Part shown: positions 1 through 10,528 of the stretch, piece by piece
Numbering within the stretch: the first letter of the stretch is position 1
How the letters are laid out: each line of letters opens with the position of its first letter
Source: Dactylosporangium fulvum
GTDB lineage: Bacteria > Actinomycetota > Actinomycetes > Mycobacteriales > Micromonosporaceae
Reading direction: 5' to 3'
DNA: 64,000 nucleotides
Assembly: GCF_025137375.1 (NCBI RefSeq)
Contig: NZ_CP073720.1
Coordinates: 5,046,501 to 5,110,500, forward strand
The notes under the pieces: generated by a model
Told to the model about the DNA's origin: nothing
Databases searched by the model: none
Seen by the model: the letters and a program-made list of their open reading frames with translations, nothing else
Made by a program: the position numbers and the translations under genes

Positions 1-375
1 CGCCGCGGCCGTCCGCGCACCGCGCGCCACCCTGTTGCTCAATCGCTGTCCCCGCACAGTGCCTCCCCATATGTAATCCGCGCCGCCGTGCGGCACCGGG
101 CCGAACGATGCAGCGACGGTACCCGACGGATCGGTCCGCGCGCCGCCCCGCACTCGCGGGTGCCGCGCCGATGGCAGGATTGGTCCATGACCGAGCACGG
201 GTTCACCCTGCCCGGCACCCCGCACTACCACTGCTGTCCGACGCCGACCTCACCGCTCAGGTCCTGGCCGGCGCCCGCTATGCACCTCCTCCATGGCCGG
301 TTCAAGATCGACGACTGACCCTGCCGGCGGTCCCGTTCCGGGGTACGCTCACCGTCGGATCGCGGAGGAGTCGTC
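1..375. other. No confident gene; promoter and RBS of the next gene
   Basis: Several short overlapping frames are open here, but none gives a recognisable protein and none has a convincing ribosome-binding site, so I annotate no gene. A 43-codon frame (187-318) starts with ATG but its composition is not convincing. The last 40 bases hold a -10-like TACGCT and the sequence GGAGGAG five bases before the ATG at 376, which belong to the next gene. Confidence 0.5.
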
Positions 376-1209
376 ATGGAGGAGCAGGTCCGGCAGGCAG
401 TCGCCGCGTGGAACGCGCAGGACTGGGAACGGTCCGCGGTGCTGTACGAACAGCTCGCCACCCAGACACCCGACGACCCGAGGGCCGGCGGCTGGTGGTA
501 TGACGCGGCGTTGGCGCAGAAGTTCCGCCGGAACTGGGCGGAGGCGTACCGGCTCGGCATCCACGCCGCCGCGCACGCCGCCCGTGGCACGCAGGACCCG
601 GCGTTCTGGAACCTCGGCATCGCCGCGACGATCCAGCGGGACTGGGCGACCGCCCGCGACGCGTGGACCGGCTTCGGGATCACCCTGCCACCCGGCGACG
701 GCCCGATCGACGGCGACTTCGGCCTGGCCTGTGTCCGGCTCGACGGCGCCGAGGTCGTCTGGATCCAGCGGCTCTGCCCGACCCGTGGCCGCGTGATGAG
801 CGTGCCGTTCGACACCTCCCGCCGGTACGGTGAAATCGTCGTCCACGACGGTGAGCCCAAGGGCGACCGGGTCGTCGACGACCGGACCTACCGGGTGTTC
901 GACGAACTGATGCTCTTCGAGGCCTCCGACCGGCCCACCCTGACCGTCACCGTGACGGCCGCCGAGCCGGCGGACCTCGACGCGCTCGCCGAACTGCTCG
1001 ACGCGGACGGCTTCGGCTTCGAGCCGCTGCGCAACGGGGTCGTGCTGTGCAAGTGCTGCAGCGAAGGCACCGTCGACCAGCGGGCGGTCGAGCTCAGCGG
1101 CGAGCAGCGCTGCCTGGTCGCGGCGCCGCTCGACCGGGTCCGCGAGGTCCTCGACCGCTGGCAGAACTCGGCGACCCGCACCTGGACCGACCTGCACCCG
1201 GCGACGTGA
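376..1209 (+). CDS. TPR-like hypothetical protein
   Basis: This is a 277-residue cytosolic protein without signal peptide or membrane segment. Residues 1-95 are helical and read like tetratricopeptide repeats (AWNAQDWERSAVLYEQLA, then a second helix pair with FWNLGIAATIQRDWATARDAW), a fold used for protein contacts. Residues 110-275 are acidic, with a Cys pair (CKCC) near residue 224, and I do not recognise them as a named domain. The start is well supported by GGAGGAG five bases upstream. It converges with the SanA-like gene with only 16 bases between the stops, so it is monocistronic. Its function is unknown; a scaffold or immunity-like role is only a guess. Confidence 0.75.
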   Translation: MEEQVRQAVAAWNAQDWERSAVLYEQLATQTPDDPRAGGWWYDAALAQKFRRNWAEAYRLGIHAAAHAARGTQDPAFWNLGIAATIQRDWATARDAWTGFGITLPPGDGPIDGDFGLACVRLDGAEVVWIQRLCPTRGRVMSVPFDTSRRYGEIVVHDGEPKGDRVVDDRTYRVFDELMLFEASDRPTLTVTVTAAEPADLDALAELLDADGFGFEPLRNGVVLCKCCSEGTVDQRAVELSGEQRCLVAAPLDRVREVLDRWQNSATRTWTDLHPAT

Positions 1210-1225
1210 TGCCGACGTGATTCGG

Positions 1226-1942
1226 TCAGCCGTTCCGTAGCGCGTCCTCGACCCCGGTCTCGTGACGGCCGAGGTGGACCGGATCGCGGCCGGAGAGCAC
1301 GTCGAGGGCCGCCTTGACGCTCGCCACGTGCTCACGGGCGGAACTGGTCAGCCAGGCGACCCGGTGGTGCTTGACAGTGTCGTCGCCGACGCCGTTGGCA
1401 TCCAGCCCGAGCCGGCGGCACACCGCGATCGCGCGCGGCAGGTGGAAGCTCTGCGTCACCACGATCGTCTTCTGCACGCCGAAGATCCGGCGGGCACGGG
1501 CGCAGGAGTCGTACGTGTCGAAGCCGGCATAGTCCAGCACGATCCGGTCGGCGGGCACGTCGTGCTCGACCAGCCAACGTCGCATCGCGGTCGGCTCGTC
1601 GTAGTCGTGGCGCATGTTGTCGCCGGAGACCAGGATGACGCGCACCTTGCCGGCGACGAACAGCCGGCGGGCCACCTCCAGACGGGCGGCGAGGAAATCC
1701 GACGGTACGCCGCTGTCGTCGACCAGCGTGCCCAGCACCAGGGCCACCGGCGCCTCGGGCACCGTCTGCTCGGTGAAGATGTGGTGGCCGGCGCTCGACC
1801 GCACCCACACATCGCTGGCCGTCGTGACCACGACCGCGGCCACCGAGGCCACCGTCGCCCACACCCTGATGCGCCGCGACCAGCGCCGGAACTTCGGACC
1901 CGGCCGCCAGGCCATGAACGATGGCTTCCGCACGCGCTCCAT
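1226..1942 (-). CDS. SanA/YdcF-like DUF218 membrane protein
   Basis: A 238-residue protein of the DUF218 (SanA/YdcF) family, members of which act in the cell envelope; E. coli SanA affects the vancomycin barrier. I chose the internal ATG at 1942 because it has GGGGA seven bases upstream, whereas the longest frame adds a low-complexity His/Arg stretch. One membrane segment follows a basic N-terminus (about residues 25-45), so the domain is probably extracytoplasmic. Family features are visible: ALVLGTLV, the LVSGDN turn, the DxAGFDTYDSCARAR block, and VTQSFHLPRA with the conserved His. The exact substrate of this family is not established. It is transcribed divergently from the DUF4190 gene. 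Confidence 0.85.
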   Translation of the reverse strand: MERVRKPSFMAWRPGPKFRRWSRRIRVWATVASVAAVVVTTASDVWVRSSAGHHIFTEQTVPEAPVALVLGTLVDDSGVPSDFLAARLEVARRLFVAGKVRVILVSGDNMRHDYDEPTAMRRWLVEHDVPADRIVLDYAGFDTYDSCARARRIFGVQKTIVVTQSFHLPRAIAVCRRLGLDANGVGDDTVKHHRVAWLTSSAREHVASVKAALDVLSGRDPVHLGRHETGVEDALRNG

Positions 1943-2028
1943 GATCCCCGCAGATGTCAACCGGCGGGTACCTCGACCGTGGTGGTGACCCGCCCGGGCG
2001 AGCCGGATGGTCATCTACGCTCGCCGCT

Positions 2029-2364
2029 GTGACGTATCCTCCGCATCCTCAGCAGTATCCGCCGGCTCCGTCCTTTCCGGGTGCGCCCGGTGCCACAGCA
2101 GGCCCTGGGATCAACGGGCTGGCGGTCGCGTCGATGGTGGTCTCGATCGCCGGGCTTCTCCTCTGCTGCGGCGGCGTGTCGGGTGTCGTCGGTGTTGTGC
2201 TCGGCCACGTCGCGCGGCGGCAGATCCGCCGGACCGGCCAGGGTGGTGCCGGCATGGCGCTGGCGGGCATCCTCGTCGGCTGGATCGGGTTCGTGATCTT
2301 CCTGCTGGTCCTCACCTGGCACATCCTCTTCAACGTGATGGCGGTGAAGATCCCTGGGTTGTGA
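2029..2364 (+). CDS. DUF4190-type small membrane protein
   Basis: A 111-residue protein with a Pro/Tyr/Gln-rich cytoplasmic N-terminus (about 25 residues) and two hydrophobic segments (about 30-60 and 75-105) separated by the typical basic loop GHVARRQIRRTGQGGAGMALAG cut short here as GHVARRQIRRTGQ. This is the usual layout of actinobacterial DUF4190 proteins, whose role is unknown. I start it at GTG 2029, where MTYPPHPQQ begins, because a -10-like TACGCT ends seven bases before it and there is no Shine-Dalgarno sequence, which suggests a leaderless message. The upstream ATG at 1954 would add an unrelated segment. Confidence 0.8.
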   Translation: MTYPPHPQQYPPAPSFPGAPGATAGPGINGLAVASMVVSIAGLLLCCGGVSGVVGVVLGHVARRQIRRTGQGGAGMALAGILVGWIGFVIFLLVLTWHILFNVMAVKIPGL

Positions 2365-2495
2365 CCATCGGATCGTTTCGACGGGTGACATCTGTCAGCG
2401 GTGCCCGGCCTCGCGCGGAGCTACCGTCGGTTCCCGGAACGGCCGGAACCGGCCGCCGGGCCGGCCGGCGGCACGGGCGCTGATGACCGCGGGGC

Positions 2496-2538
2496 GGGCA
2501 TCGCGCGAACCGGCACGCATCCGGTTCGCGCGATGCCC
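2496..2538 (-). terminator. Strong hairpin terminator after katG
   Basis: An 18-bp perfect stem (GGGCATCGCGCGAACCGG and its complement) closes a 7-base loop 17 bases beyond the katG stop. The convergent DUF4190 gene ends at 2364, so the hairpin probably terminates both directions. Confidence 0.85.
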
Positions 2539-2555
2539 AGCTCGGTCCGGAACGG

Positions 2556-5147
<2,592 letters not shown>

Positions 5148-5151
<4 letters not shown>

Positions 5152-5162
5152 GAAAATCTTGA
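5148..5162. promoter_or_regulatory. AT-rich palindrome upstream of the furA remnant
   Basis: TCAAGA-AAA-TCTTGA is a perfect 6+3+6 dyad in an AT-rich patch, unlike the surrounding DNA. It lies at the 5' end of the furA remnant where the furA-katG promoter is expected, so it is a candidate relic or live operator. Confidence 0.45.
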
Positions 5163-5369
5163 GGGTGGTTTCTCACCCCTCGTGGCTCAACCGTACCGAC
5201 GCGCGGGGGATGCGGCCGGGCCGGCAGATCGGTGATGGCGATGCAATCGGGGGAGTCCGCGTATTTGCACGCGCGGGCTGTCGTGCCGTCGGGTGTGGCG
5301 CGCGGCACCTTCGCCCGGGATCGGCACGGTGGGACCGGCGGGCGTCAGGCCGTTTGCGAGGATCGGAGC

Positions 5370-6482
5370 ATGTCCGATCACCAGCCTGCCTTGCCGACGC
5401 GGTCGGGAGGGCCGCACAGCGGCACCGCCGCGGTTGCTCCCGTGGCGGACTCCGGGGACGGCTCGGCAGCCGCCGCCACGAGACGGCGGAGGCGGCTGAC
5501 CCGCCTGATCGTCTTCGCCGCCGTCGTGACGGGTCTCGCCGTGATCGGCCTGCACGGACGCCTCCCGGCGCCGCGGGACGTCCTCAAGGCGCTCGCCGGC
5601 GCCGGCTACCTCTGGATTCTGCTCGCCGCGTTCCTGCAGGCCGCTTCGATCGGCGCCTTCGCGCTCCAGCAACGGCGCCTGCTCCACAGTCTGGGCGTGC
5701 ACCTGCGGCGCGGCCGCGCGTTCGCGATCATCCTGGCCAGCACGGCGCTGTCCATCAGCCTGCCCGCCGGGCCCGCGCTCTCCACCGCGTACACCATCCG
5801 GCAGTACGAGCGTGCCGGTGCCACGCGAGAGATCGCCGCCGCCTCCGCGATCGTGTCCGGGCTGGCGTCCATCGGCGGGCTCGCCCTGCTGTACGTCGGC
5901 GGCGGTGCCGCGATCGTCGCCGGCAGCCCTGCGGCGTTGCTGAACTGGCGACCCCTGGTCGTCGTCGTCGGGCTGGCCGTGCTCACCACCGCGGTCGTGC
6001 TGGCCGGACGCCGGTACTCCCGCAGGCCGCCGGCGAGCCGGTCCGGACGGACCGGCGGCCGCGCCGCGCGGTACGTGCGGATCGCGCTGAACTCGGCCCG
6101 CGAAGCGTGGCGGGCGGGTGCCGGCCTCCGCACCGTCGACTGGGCGGCGGCGCTCGCATACGCCACCGTCAAATGGCTCGCGGACCTGCTGTGCCTGATC
6201 GCCGTCGCCCGGGGGCTCGGCCTGCCGGTCGGCGTGGCGGCACTTGCCGGCATCTACCTCAGCGTGCAGATCGTCCGGCAGGTGCCCCTCACCCCCGGTG
6301 GCGTCGGTGTCGTCGAGACCGCCCTGATCGCCGGGCTGACCGCCGCGGGCGCGACTGGGATCGGCGCGGCCGCCGCCGTCCTGCTCTACCGGCTGCTCTC
6401 CTGCTGGCTCATCATCCCGGTCGGCGGCCTCGCCGCGCTGCTGCTCCGTCGCGAGCCGTCCCGCGACCGTGCCGTGAAGTGA
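5370..6482 (+). CDS. YbhN-like (UPF0104, LPG synthase TM region) membrane protein
   Basis: A 370-residue integral membrane protein with about seven hydrophobic segments, matching the YbhN/AglD2 family that resembles the membrane half of lysylphosphatidylglycerol synthase. Typical motifs are visible: SISLPAGPALSTAY in the first half, and VRQVPLTPGGVGVVE in the second half, a family hallmark. No soluble aminoacyl-transferase domain follows, so it is not a complete MprF. The start ATG 5370 (MSDHQPAL) is preceded by GAGGATCGGAGC. Some members are thought to act in lipid or undecaprenyl-linked envelope transport; the substrate is not known here. It converges with the ABC-F gene. Confidence 0.85.
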   Translation: MSDHQPALPTRSGGPHSGTAAVAPVADSGDGSAAAATRRRRRLTRLIVFAAVVTGLAVIGLHGRLPAPRDVLKALAGAGYLWILLAAFLQAASIGAFALQQRRLLHSLGVHLRRGRAFAIILASTALSISLPAGPALSTAYTIRQYERAGATREIAAASAIVSGLASIGGLALLYVGGGAAIVAGSPAALLNWRPLVVVVGLAVLTTAVVLAGRRYSRRPPASRSGRTGGRAARYVRIALNSAREAWRAGAGLRTVDWAAALAYATVKWLADLLCLIAVARGLGLPVGVAALAGIYLSVQIVRQVPLTPGGVGVVETALIAGLTAAGATGIGAAAAVLLYRLLSCWLIIPVGGLAALLLRREPSRDRAVK

Positions 6483-6518
6483 CTCCCGCCGCGCGTGACG
6501 ACGGATGCCGTCACAAGG

Positions 6519-8141
6519 TCAGCTCACGGCGGCCGGCGGGCCGGTCTCCGTGAGCCGGCCGTCGGCGAGCAGCAGCCAGCGCTGCACGCCGATCTCCGCC
6601 AGGAACCGGTCGTCGTGGCTGACCACCACGAACGCGCCCCGGTAGGCGTCGAGGGCCCGCTCCAGCTGCGCGACGCTGGTCAGGTCGAGGTTGTTCGTGG
6701 GCTCGTCGAGCAGCAGCAGTTGCGGCGCGGGCTCGGCGCACAGCACGCACAGCAGCGTCGCCCGCAGCCGCTCCCCGCCGGACAGCGCGCCGACCGGCAG
6801 GTGCGCCCGCTCCGCCCGGAACAGGAACCGGGCCAGCTGGTGCATCATGTCCGACGCCGGCATCCGCGGCGCGAACGCCCGCAGGTTCTCCAGCGTGCTG
6901 CGGTCGAGGTCGAGCAGGTCCAGCCGCTGCGAGAGGTACGCCACCCGCCCGTCGGCCCGCGCCGTGCGGCCCCCGTCGGGCTCGAGCAGCCCGCCGAGGA
7001 TCCGCAGCAGCGTCGACTTGCCGGTGCCGTTGGCGCCGGTGAGCGCGATCCGCTCCGGGCCGCGGATCGTCAGCGTCACGCCGTCGCCCGCGAACAGGTC
7101 GCGGACCCGCAGCCGCTCACCGTCGAAGACGGTGCGGCCCGCCGGCACGGTCGTGTCCGGCAGTGACAGCGCGAGGGTGTCGTCCTCGCGCAGCGCCCGG
7201 TCCGCCTCGTCGACCCGCGCCCGCGCCGCCTCGAGGCGCTGCGAGTGCAGCTCGTTCGCCCGGCCGGCGGACTCCTGCGCGCGGCGCTTCAGCCCGCCCT
7301 GGATGATCCGCGGGATGTCGGCGTTGGTCCGCGCCCCGGTGCTCGCCCGGCGCGCGGCCCGCTCCCGGGCCTGCTGCAGCTCCCGCTTCTCCCGCTTGAG
7401 GTCCTGCTCGGCGCTGCGCAGCTGGCGCTCCGCGACGTCCCGCGCGGCGCGTTTGGCGGCCTCGTACTCGGCGAAGTTGCCGCCGAACATGCGCACCTGG
7501 CCGTGGTCGAGCTCGGCGATGCGGTCCATCCGGTCCAGCAGCACCCGGTCGTGGCTGACCAGCAGCAGGCACCCGGACCAGTCGTCGAGCACGGCGAGGA
7601 GCCGCCGGCGGGCGTCGCGGTCGAGGTTGTTGGTGGGCTCGTCGAGCAGCAGCACCGACGGCGCCTTCAGCAGCTGCGCCGCCAGGCCGAGGGAGACGAT
7701 CTGGCCGCCGCTGAGCGAGCCCAGCCGCCGGTCCAGCGCGACGTCGCCGAGGCCGAGCCGGCTCAGTTCGGCGCGGGCGCGCTCCTCGACGTCCCAGTCG
7801 GTGCCGATGACGGTGAAGTGTTCCTCGCTCGCGTCGCCGGACTCGATGGCGGCCAGCGCGCGCACGACCGGCGCGATCTCCAGCACGTCGGCGACGGTGA
7901 GGTCGCCGGACAGCGGCAGCGCCTGCGGCAGGTAGCCGAGCACGCCGTCGACGGTGACCGAGCCGCCGGTCGGCCGGTGCTCGCCGGCGACCAGCTTGAG
8001 CAGCGTGCTCTTGCCCGCCCCGTTGGGCGCGACGAGGCCGGTGCGGCCGGTGCCGACGGTGAACGTGAGGTCGTCGAAGACCGGGGTGCCGTCCGGCCAG
8101 GAAAAGGACAGACCGGTGCAGACGATGGAAGCCTTGGACAT
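6519..8141 (-). CDS. ABC-F ribosomal protection ATPase
   Basis: A 540-residue protein with two ABC ATPase domains and no membrane segment, the architecture of ABC-F translation factors. The first domain has Walker A at 38-46 (APNGAGKST), LSGGQ and LLLDEPTNNLD; the second has GANGTGKST, LSGGERLR and again LLLDEPTNNLD. The basic linker between them (about 225-300) includes the interdomain helices that reach the peptidyl-transferase centre. Actinomycete members displace macrolides, lincosamides or pleuromutilins from the ribosome; which drug applies here cannot be read from sequence. An unusual leader with a short ORF and two hairpins lies just upstream, as is common for antibiotic-inducible ABC-F genes. 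Confidence 0.92.
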   Translation of the reverse strand: MSKASIVCTGLSFSWPDGTPVFDDLTFTVGTGRTGLVAPNGAGKSTLLKLVAGEHRPTGGSVTVDGVLGYLPQALPLSGDLTVADVLEIAPVVRALAAIESGDASEEHFTVIGTDWDVEERARAELSRLGLGDVALDRRLGSLSGGQIVSLGLAAQLLKAPSVLLLDEPTNNLDRDARRRLLAVLDDWSGCLLLVSHDRVLLDRMDRIAELDHGQVRMFGGNFAEYEAAKRAARDVAERQLRSAEQDLKREKRELQQARERAARRASTGARTNADIPRIIQGGLKRRAQESAGRANELHSQRLEAARARVDEADRALREDDTLALSLPDTTVPAGRTVFDGERLRVRDLFAGDGVTLTIRGPERIALTGANGTGKSTLLRILGGLLEPDGGRTARADGRVAYLSQRLDLLDLDRSTLENLRAFAPRMPASDMMHQLARFLFRAERAHLPVGALSGGERLRATLLCVLCAEPAPQLLLLDEPTNNLDLTSVAQLERALDAYRGAFVVVSHDDRFLAEIGVQRWLLLADGRLTETGPPAAVS

Positions 8142-8290
8142 TGGGCAGCTCTCATGCGCGACCCGGGCACACCTGTGCCCGGAAGGAGGACAGGGGAAGG
8201 AAACGACGAACGCAGCACTCCGGGGTCACCCGGAAATGTCGTCGTCCTCTGTCCGCATCGGAGCTCGAACTCCCACCATGTCGCGATCAA
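8142..8290 (-). promoter_or_regulatory. Attenuator-like leader of the ABC-F gene
   Basis: Between a short upstream ORF and the ABC-F start are two perfect hairpins: a 6-bp stem with GTCA-type loop at 8219-8234, which contains the stop codon of the upstream ORF, and an 8-bp stem (CCGGGCAC/GTGCCCGG) at 8163-8182, 21 bases before the ABC-F ATG. Between them the minus-strand RNA has a pyrimidine-rich CCTCCTTCC segment. The arrangement resembles ribosome-stalling attenuators of resistance ABC-F genes; that function is inferred. Confidence 0.5.
8226..8279 (-). CDS. Possible 17-residue leader peptide of the ABC-F gene
   Basis: ATG at 8279 opens MVGVRAPMRTEDDDISG and stops with a TGA that sits inside the first leader hairpin. 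A ribosome held on this frame by an antibiotic would disturb that hairpin. A second in-frame ATG would give a 10-residue peptide. There is no strong Shine-Dalgarno sequence before either. The position and the stop inside the stem are the only support. Confidence 0.35.
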   Translation of the reverse strand: MVGVRAPMRTEDDDISG

Positions 8291-8343
8291 CTGCCCGTCG
8301 AGCATAGCAGCCCGCGCCGACCGGCCACCCGGCCCCGTGCGGC

Positions 8344-8468
8344 GCCGGCACACCCGTCACCGTCGAGGGCTCGTGGCCGCACGACAAGGTCGTGCTGATG
8401 GCGTTCGAGGACCGGGCCGCGTTCGAGCGGGTTGCGACGGCGTCGTGCTCACCGTGCAGGGCTTCTGA
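8344..8468 (+). pseudogene. DUF1330-family gene remnant
   Basis: One frame reads GTPVTVEGSWPHDKVVLMAF and then EDRAAFER, the central strand and helix of DUF1330 proteins (small dimeric ferredoxin-like fold). Immediately afterwards a different frame carries CDGVVLTVQGF and a stop, which is the family's C-terminal strand. The N-terminus and about 15 internal residues are missing. It is therefore a relic, caught between the ABC-F leader and the 3' end of the HxlR gene. Confidence 0.6.
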
Positions 8469-8873
8469 TCACGGCGCGGCGTGGGCCGTCGTGTCCCGGG
8501 ACCGCCCACGCCGGTTCGCCAGCACGGCCGGACCGTGCTCGCCGACCCAGCCGATGAGGGCGTCGATCGTGTCCACCAGCGTCCGGCCGAGCGGGGTCAG
8601 ACCGTACTCGACCCGCGGCGGCACCTCCGCGTAGACGCTCCGGCTGACGAGGCCGTCGCGCTCCAGGTCGCGCAGGGTCTTGGTCAGCATGCGGTGGGAG
8701 ATGCCGGCGACGTCGCGCTGGATGGCCGTGAACCGCTGGTCCCGCTCGACGAGCGCGGCGACCACCGCGAGCGTCCACTTGTCGCCGATGGTGGTGAGCA
8801 GGTCGCGCACGACCGCCCGGAGCGACTCGTCCCCACACACCGCCGCCGTTCCGGCAATGTCCGGCTTCGTCAT
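8469..8873 (-). CDS. HxlR-family transcriptional regulator
   Basis: A 134-residue winged-helix regulator of the HxlR type, which commonly senses quinones, aldehydes or redox stress. The core LTTIGDKWTLAVVAALVERDQRFTAIQRDVAGISHRMLTKTLRDLERDGLV (seen here at about residues 25-75) contains the signature GDKW and the helix ISHRMLTKTLRDLE; the wing YAEVPPRVEYGLTPLG follows. I use ATG 8873, preceded by AAAGGATC, rather than an upstream frame start inside the operator. It diverges from the FMN-reductase gene, and two perfect dyads lie between them, so autoregulation and control of the reductase are likely. Confidence 0.9.
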   Translation of the reverse strand: MTKPDIAGTAAVCGDESLRAVVRDLLTTIGDKWTLAVVAALVERDQRFTAIQRDVAGISHRMLTKTLRDLERDGLVSRSVYAEVPPRVEYGLTPLGRTLVDTIDALIGWVGEHGPAVLANRRGRSRDTTAHAAP

Positions 8874-8893
8874 TTCGGGATCCTTTCGTATCA

Positions 8894-8928
8894 CGCACTT
8901 GAAAGTGCGTATCGCACTATTTAGTGCG
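8894..8928. promoter_or_regulatory. Twin perfect dyads, probable HxlR operators
   Basis: Two 16-bp dyads share the same arms: CGCACTT-GA-AAGTGCG at 8894-8909 and CGCACTA-TT-TAGTGCG at 8913-8928. Their centres are 19 bp apart, about two helical turns. They lie between the HxlR and reductase starts and are AT-richer than the region. Binding by the adjacent HxlR protein is inferred from position and symmetry. Confidence 0.75.
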
Positions 8929-9027
8929 GATGCGGGACTGGGAATCAACCACTTCGAGGCACTGCTCACATGGTCGGAACGCAATTGCCGTTCATTTCAC
9001 GACGTCCAGTGTTAGGGAGTCCAGAGC

Positions 9028-9585
9028 GTGACAAAGATCGCCATCATCGTGGGCAGTGTGCGGCCGGGCCGATACGGCCGCGGTGTCGCCGACTGGGTGC
9101 ACGAGCAGGCGTCGAAGCGCACCGACGCGCAGTTCGAGATCGTCGACCTTGCCGACTTCCCGCTGCCGCACCTCGACGAGCCGATCCCGGCCTCCGCCGG
9201 CAGCTACGCCAACGAGCACACCAAGGCGTGGTCGGAGCGGGTCGCCGGCTTCGACGGATACGTGTTCGTCTCACCGGAGTACAACCATTCGACGAGCGGG
9301 GTGCTGAAGAATGCGCTCGACTATCTCTACGCCGAGTGGAACAACAAGGCGGCCGGTTTCGTCAGCTACGGCGTGGTCGGCGGCGCCCGGGCCGTCGAGC
9401 ACCTGCGGCTGATCGCGGCCGAGCTGCAGCTGGCCACGGTGCGGTCGCAGGTCGCGTTGTCCTTCTACACCGACTTCGAGAACTTCACCGCGCTGACCCC
9501 CGGCGCCCACCAGTTCGACGCCCTGAGCGCCCTGCTCGACCAGCTCGTCGCCTGGTCCGACGCGCTCGCACCACTGCGCAAGTAG
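9028..9585 (+). CDS. NADPH-dependent FMN reductase
   Basis: A 185-residue flavodoxin-fold NAD(P)H:FMN/quinone reductase. The phosphate-binding loop is IIVGSVRPGRYG near the N-terminus, followed by FVSPEYNHSTSGVLKNALDYL, the signature of this family. Such enzymes reduce quinones or supply reduced FMN. It starts with GTG 9028 behind AGGGAG. Its promoter region carries the HxlR dyads, so it is probably induced by an electrophile or quinone. A 14-bp hairpin ten bases after its stop ends the transcript, so it is a single-gene unit. Confidence 0.93.
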   Translation: MTKIAIIVGSVRPGRYGRGVADWVHEQASKRTDAQFEIVDLADFPLPHLDEPIPASAGSYANEHTKAWSERVAGFDGYVFVSPEYNHSTSGVLKNALDYLYAEWNNKAAGFVSYGVVGGARAVEHLRLIAAELQLATVRSQVALSFYTDFENFTALTPGAHQFDALSALLDQLVAWSDALAPLRK

Positions 9586-9594
9586 CGGCGTCCT

Positions 9595-9625
9595 GACCCC
9601 GGCGGCCGTCCCGGCCGCCGGGGTC
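9595..9625 (+). terminator. Terminator of the FMN reductase gene
   Basis: A perfect 14-bp stem (GACCCCGGCGGCCG and complement) with a 3-base TCC loop starts ten bases after the reductase stop codon. Confidence 0.85.
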
Positions 9626-9654
9626 GGGTTGCGCAGGGCCGCACGGGGTGGGAC

Positions 9655-9735
9655 TCAGGTGAGTTCCGGGCCGCCGTCGATCGAGAGGGCACGGCCGGTG
9701 AGCCACGGCGTTGACGCGGATGCCGTCGGCGGCGG
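9655..9735 (-). pseudogene. Short-chain dehydrogenase remnant
   Basis: The frame ending at 9655 reads WLTGRALSIDGGPELT, the typical C-terminus of classical SDR enzymes (cofactor-site TGR and DGG). Directly upstream, in another frame, is AADGIRVNAV, the conserved strand that normally lies about 60 residues earlier. The catalytic Tyr/Lys region and the intervening helix are absent. It is an internally deleted relic of an SDR gene. Confidence 0.6.
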
Positions 9736-9785
9736 GTCGGTTGCGATACCGGGATGCTCGGCACCGAGCCTTGCTCACGCGGCCG

Positions 9786-10256
9786 CTACGTGATCGAAAA
9801 GAGCCGGTCAACGGGGTCCACGACGGCGGCCAGCAACGCGCCGGGCACGAGGGCCGGGTCGTCGGCGCGGATCGTGTCCGCCTCGAACGTGGCGAACCCG
9901 GGCCCGCTGATACGCAGGTGGAGTTCCAGCCCAGGATCCTCTCCGTCCAGGTGGTTCGCCACCGCGAGAATCTCCGCCGTCGCGGCGACACCAGCGGCGG
10001 ACAGCCGACGCGCGTCGCGGCGCGAGCGGGTGACCAGCCGCCAGCCGAAGACGCCGAAACCGACACCGACGCTCGTCGCCAGTACGCCACCGGCGAGCAG
10101 GCCCCAGAAGTCCGCGGGCGACCGCAGCGGGTCCAGCGTCAGCGCGACGGCGAGCAGGACCGGTCCGGGCAGGCAGATGGCCAGGAACATCAGTCGGCAG
10201 AGCAGCGCGCCGATCGGACCGATGCGCGCTTCCGCTTCCCGGGGGCTGCTCGTCAC
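9786..10256 (-). CDS. Two-TM hypothetical membrane protein
   Basis: A 156-residue protein not assigned to a family. Two hydrophobic segments (about 15-42 and 52-75) are followed by a basic stretch (RSRRDARRL) and a soluble C-terminal domain of about 75 residues, which has the look of a small beta-rich domain (ATAEILAVANHLDGEDPGLELHLRISG). The start GTG 10256 has no Shine-Dalgarno sequence; a -10-like TACGGT ends six bases upstream, so the message is probably leaderless. Confidence 0.65.
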   Translation of the reverse strand: MTSSPREAEARIGPIGALLCRLMFLAICLPGPVLLAVALTLDPLRSPADFWGLLAGGVLATSVGVGFGVFGWRLVTRSRRDARRLSAAGVAATAEILAVANHLDGEDPGLELHLRISGPGFATFEADTIRADDPALVPGALLAAVVDPVDRLFSIT

Positions 10257-10528
10257 CCTCGCACCGTAGTGCAGCGCCCGACGTGACTGACCGACTCGTC
10301 AGAGCGGCGTGTTCGCGTAGCCGGCCGGCGTCCGCCGCGGCCTCGTCCGGGTGACCGGCGTCCCGCAGGACCTCGCCGTCGCGGACCGGCGACCAGTACC
10401 GCTGCCAGGCCCGTCCCTGGTCGCGGGGCGCGGCCCACGGCGCTCCATCGACGCATAGCATCCCGCGCCACGGGCGACAGCACCTCGGGTGTGGTGAACG
10501 CGTGCGGTCCCGGCACTAGGCTCTCGGC

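Noticed and set aside
6495-6514. Terminator between the YbhN-like and ABC-F genes
   Set aside because: GTGACG and CGTCAC form only a 6-bp stem without further support.
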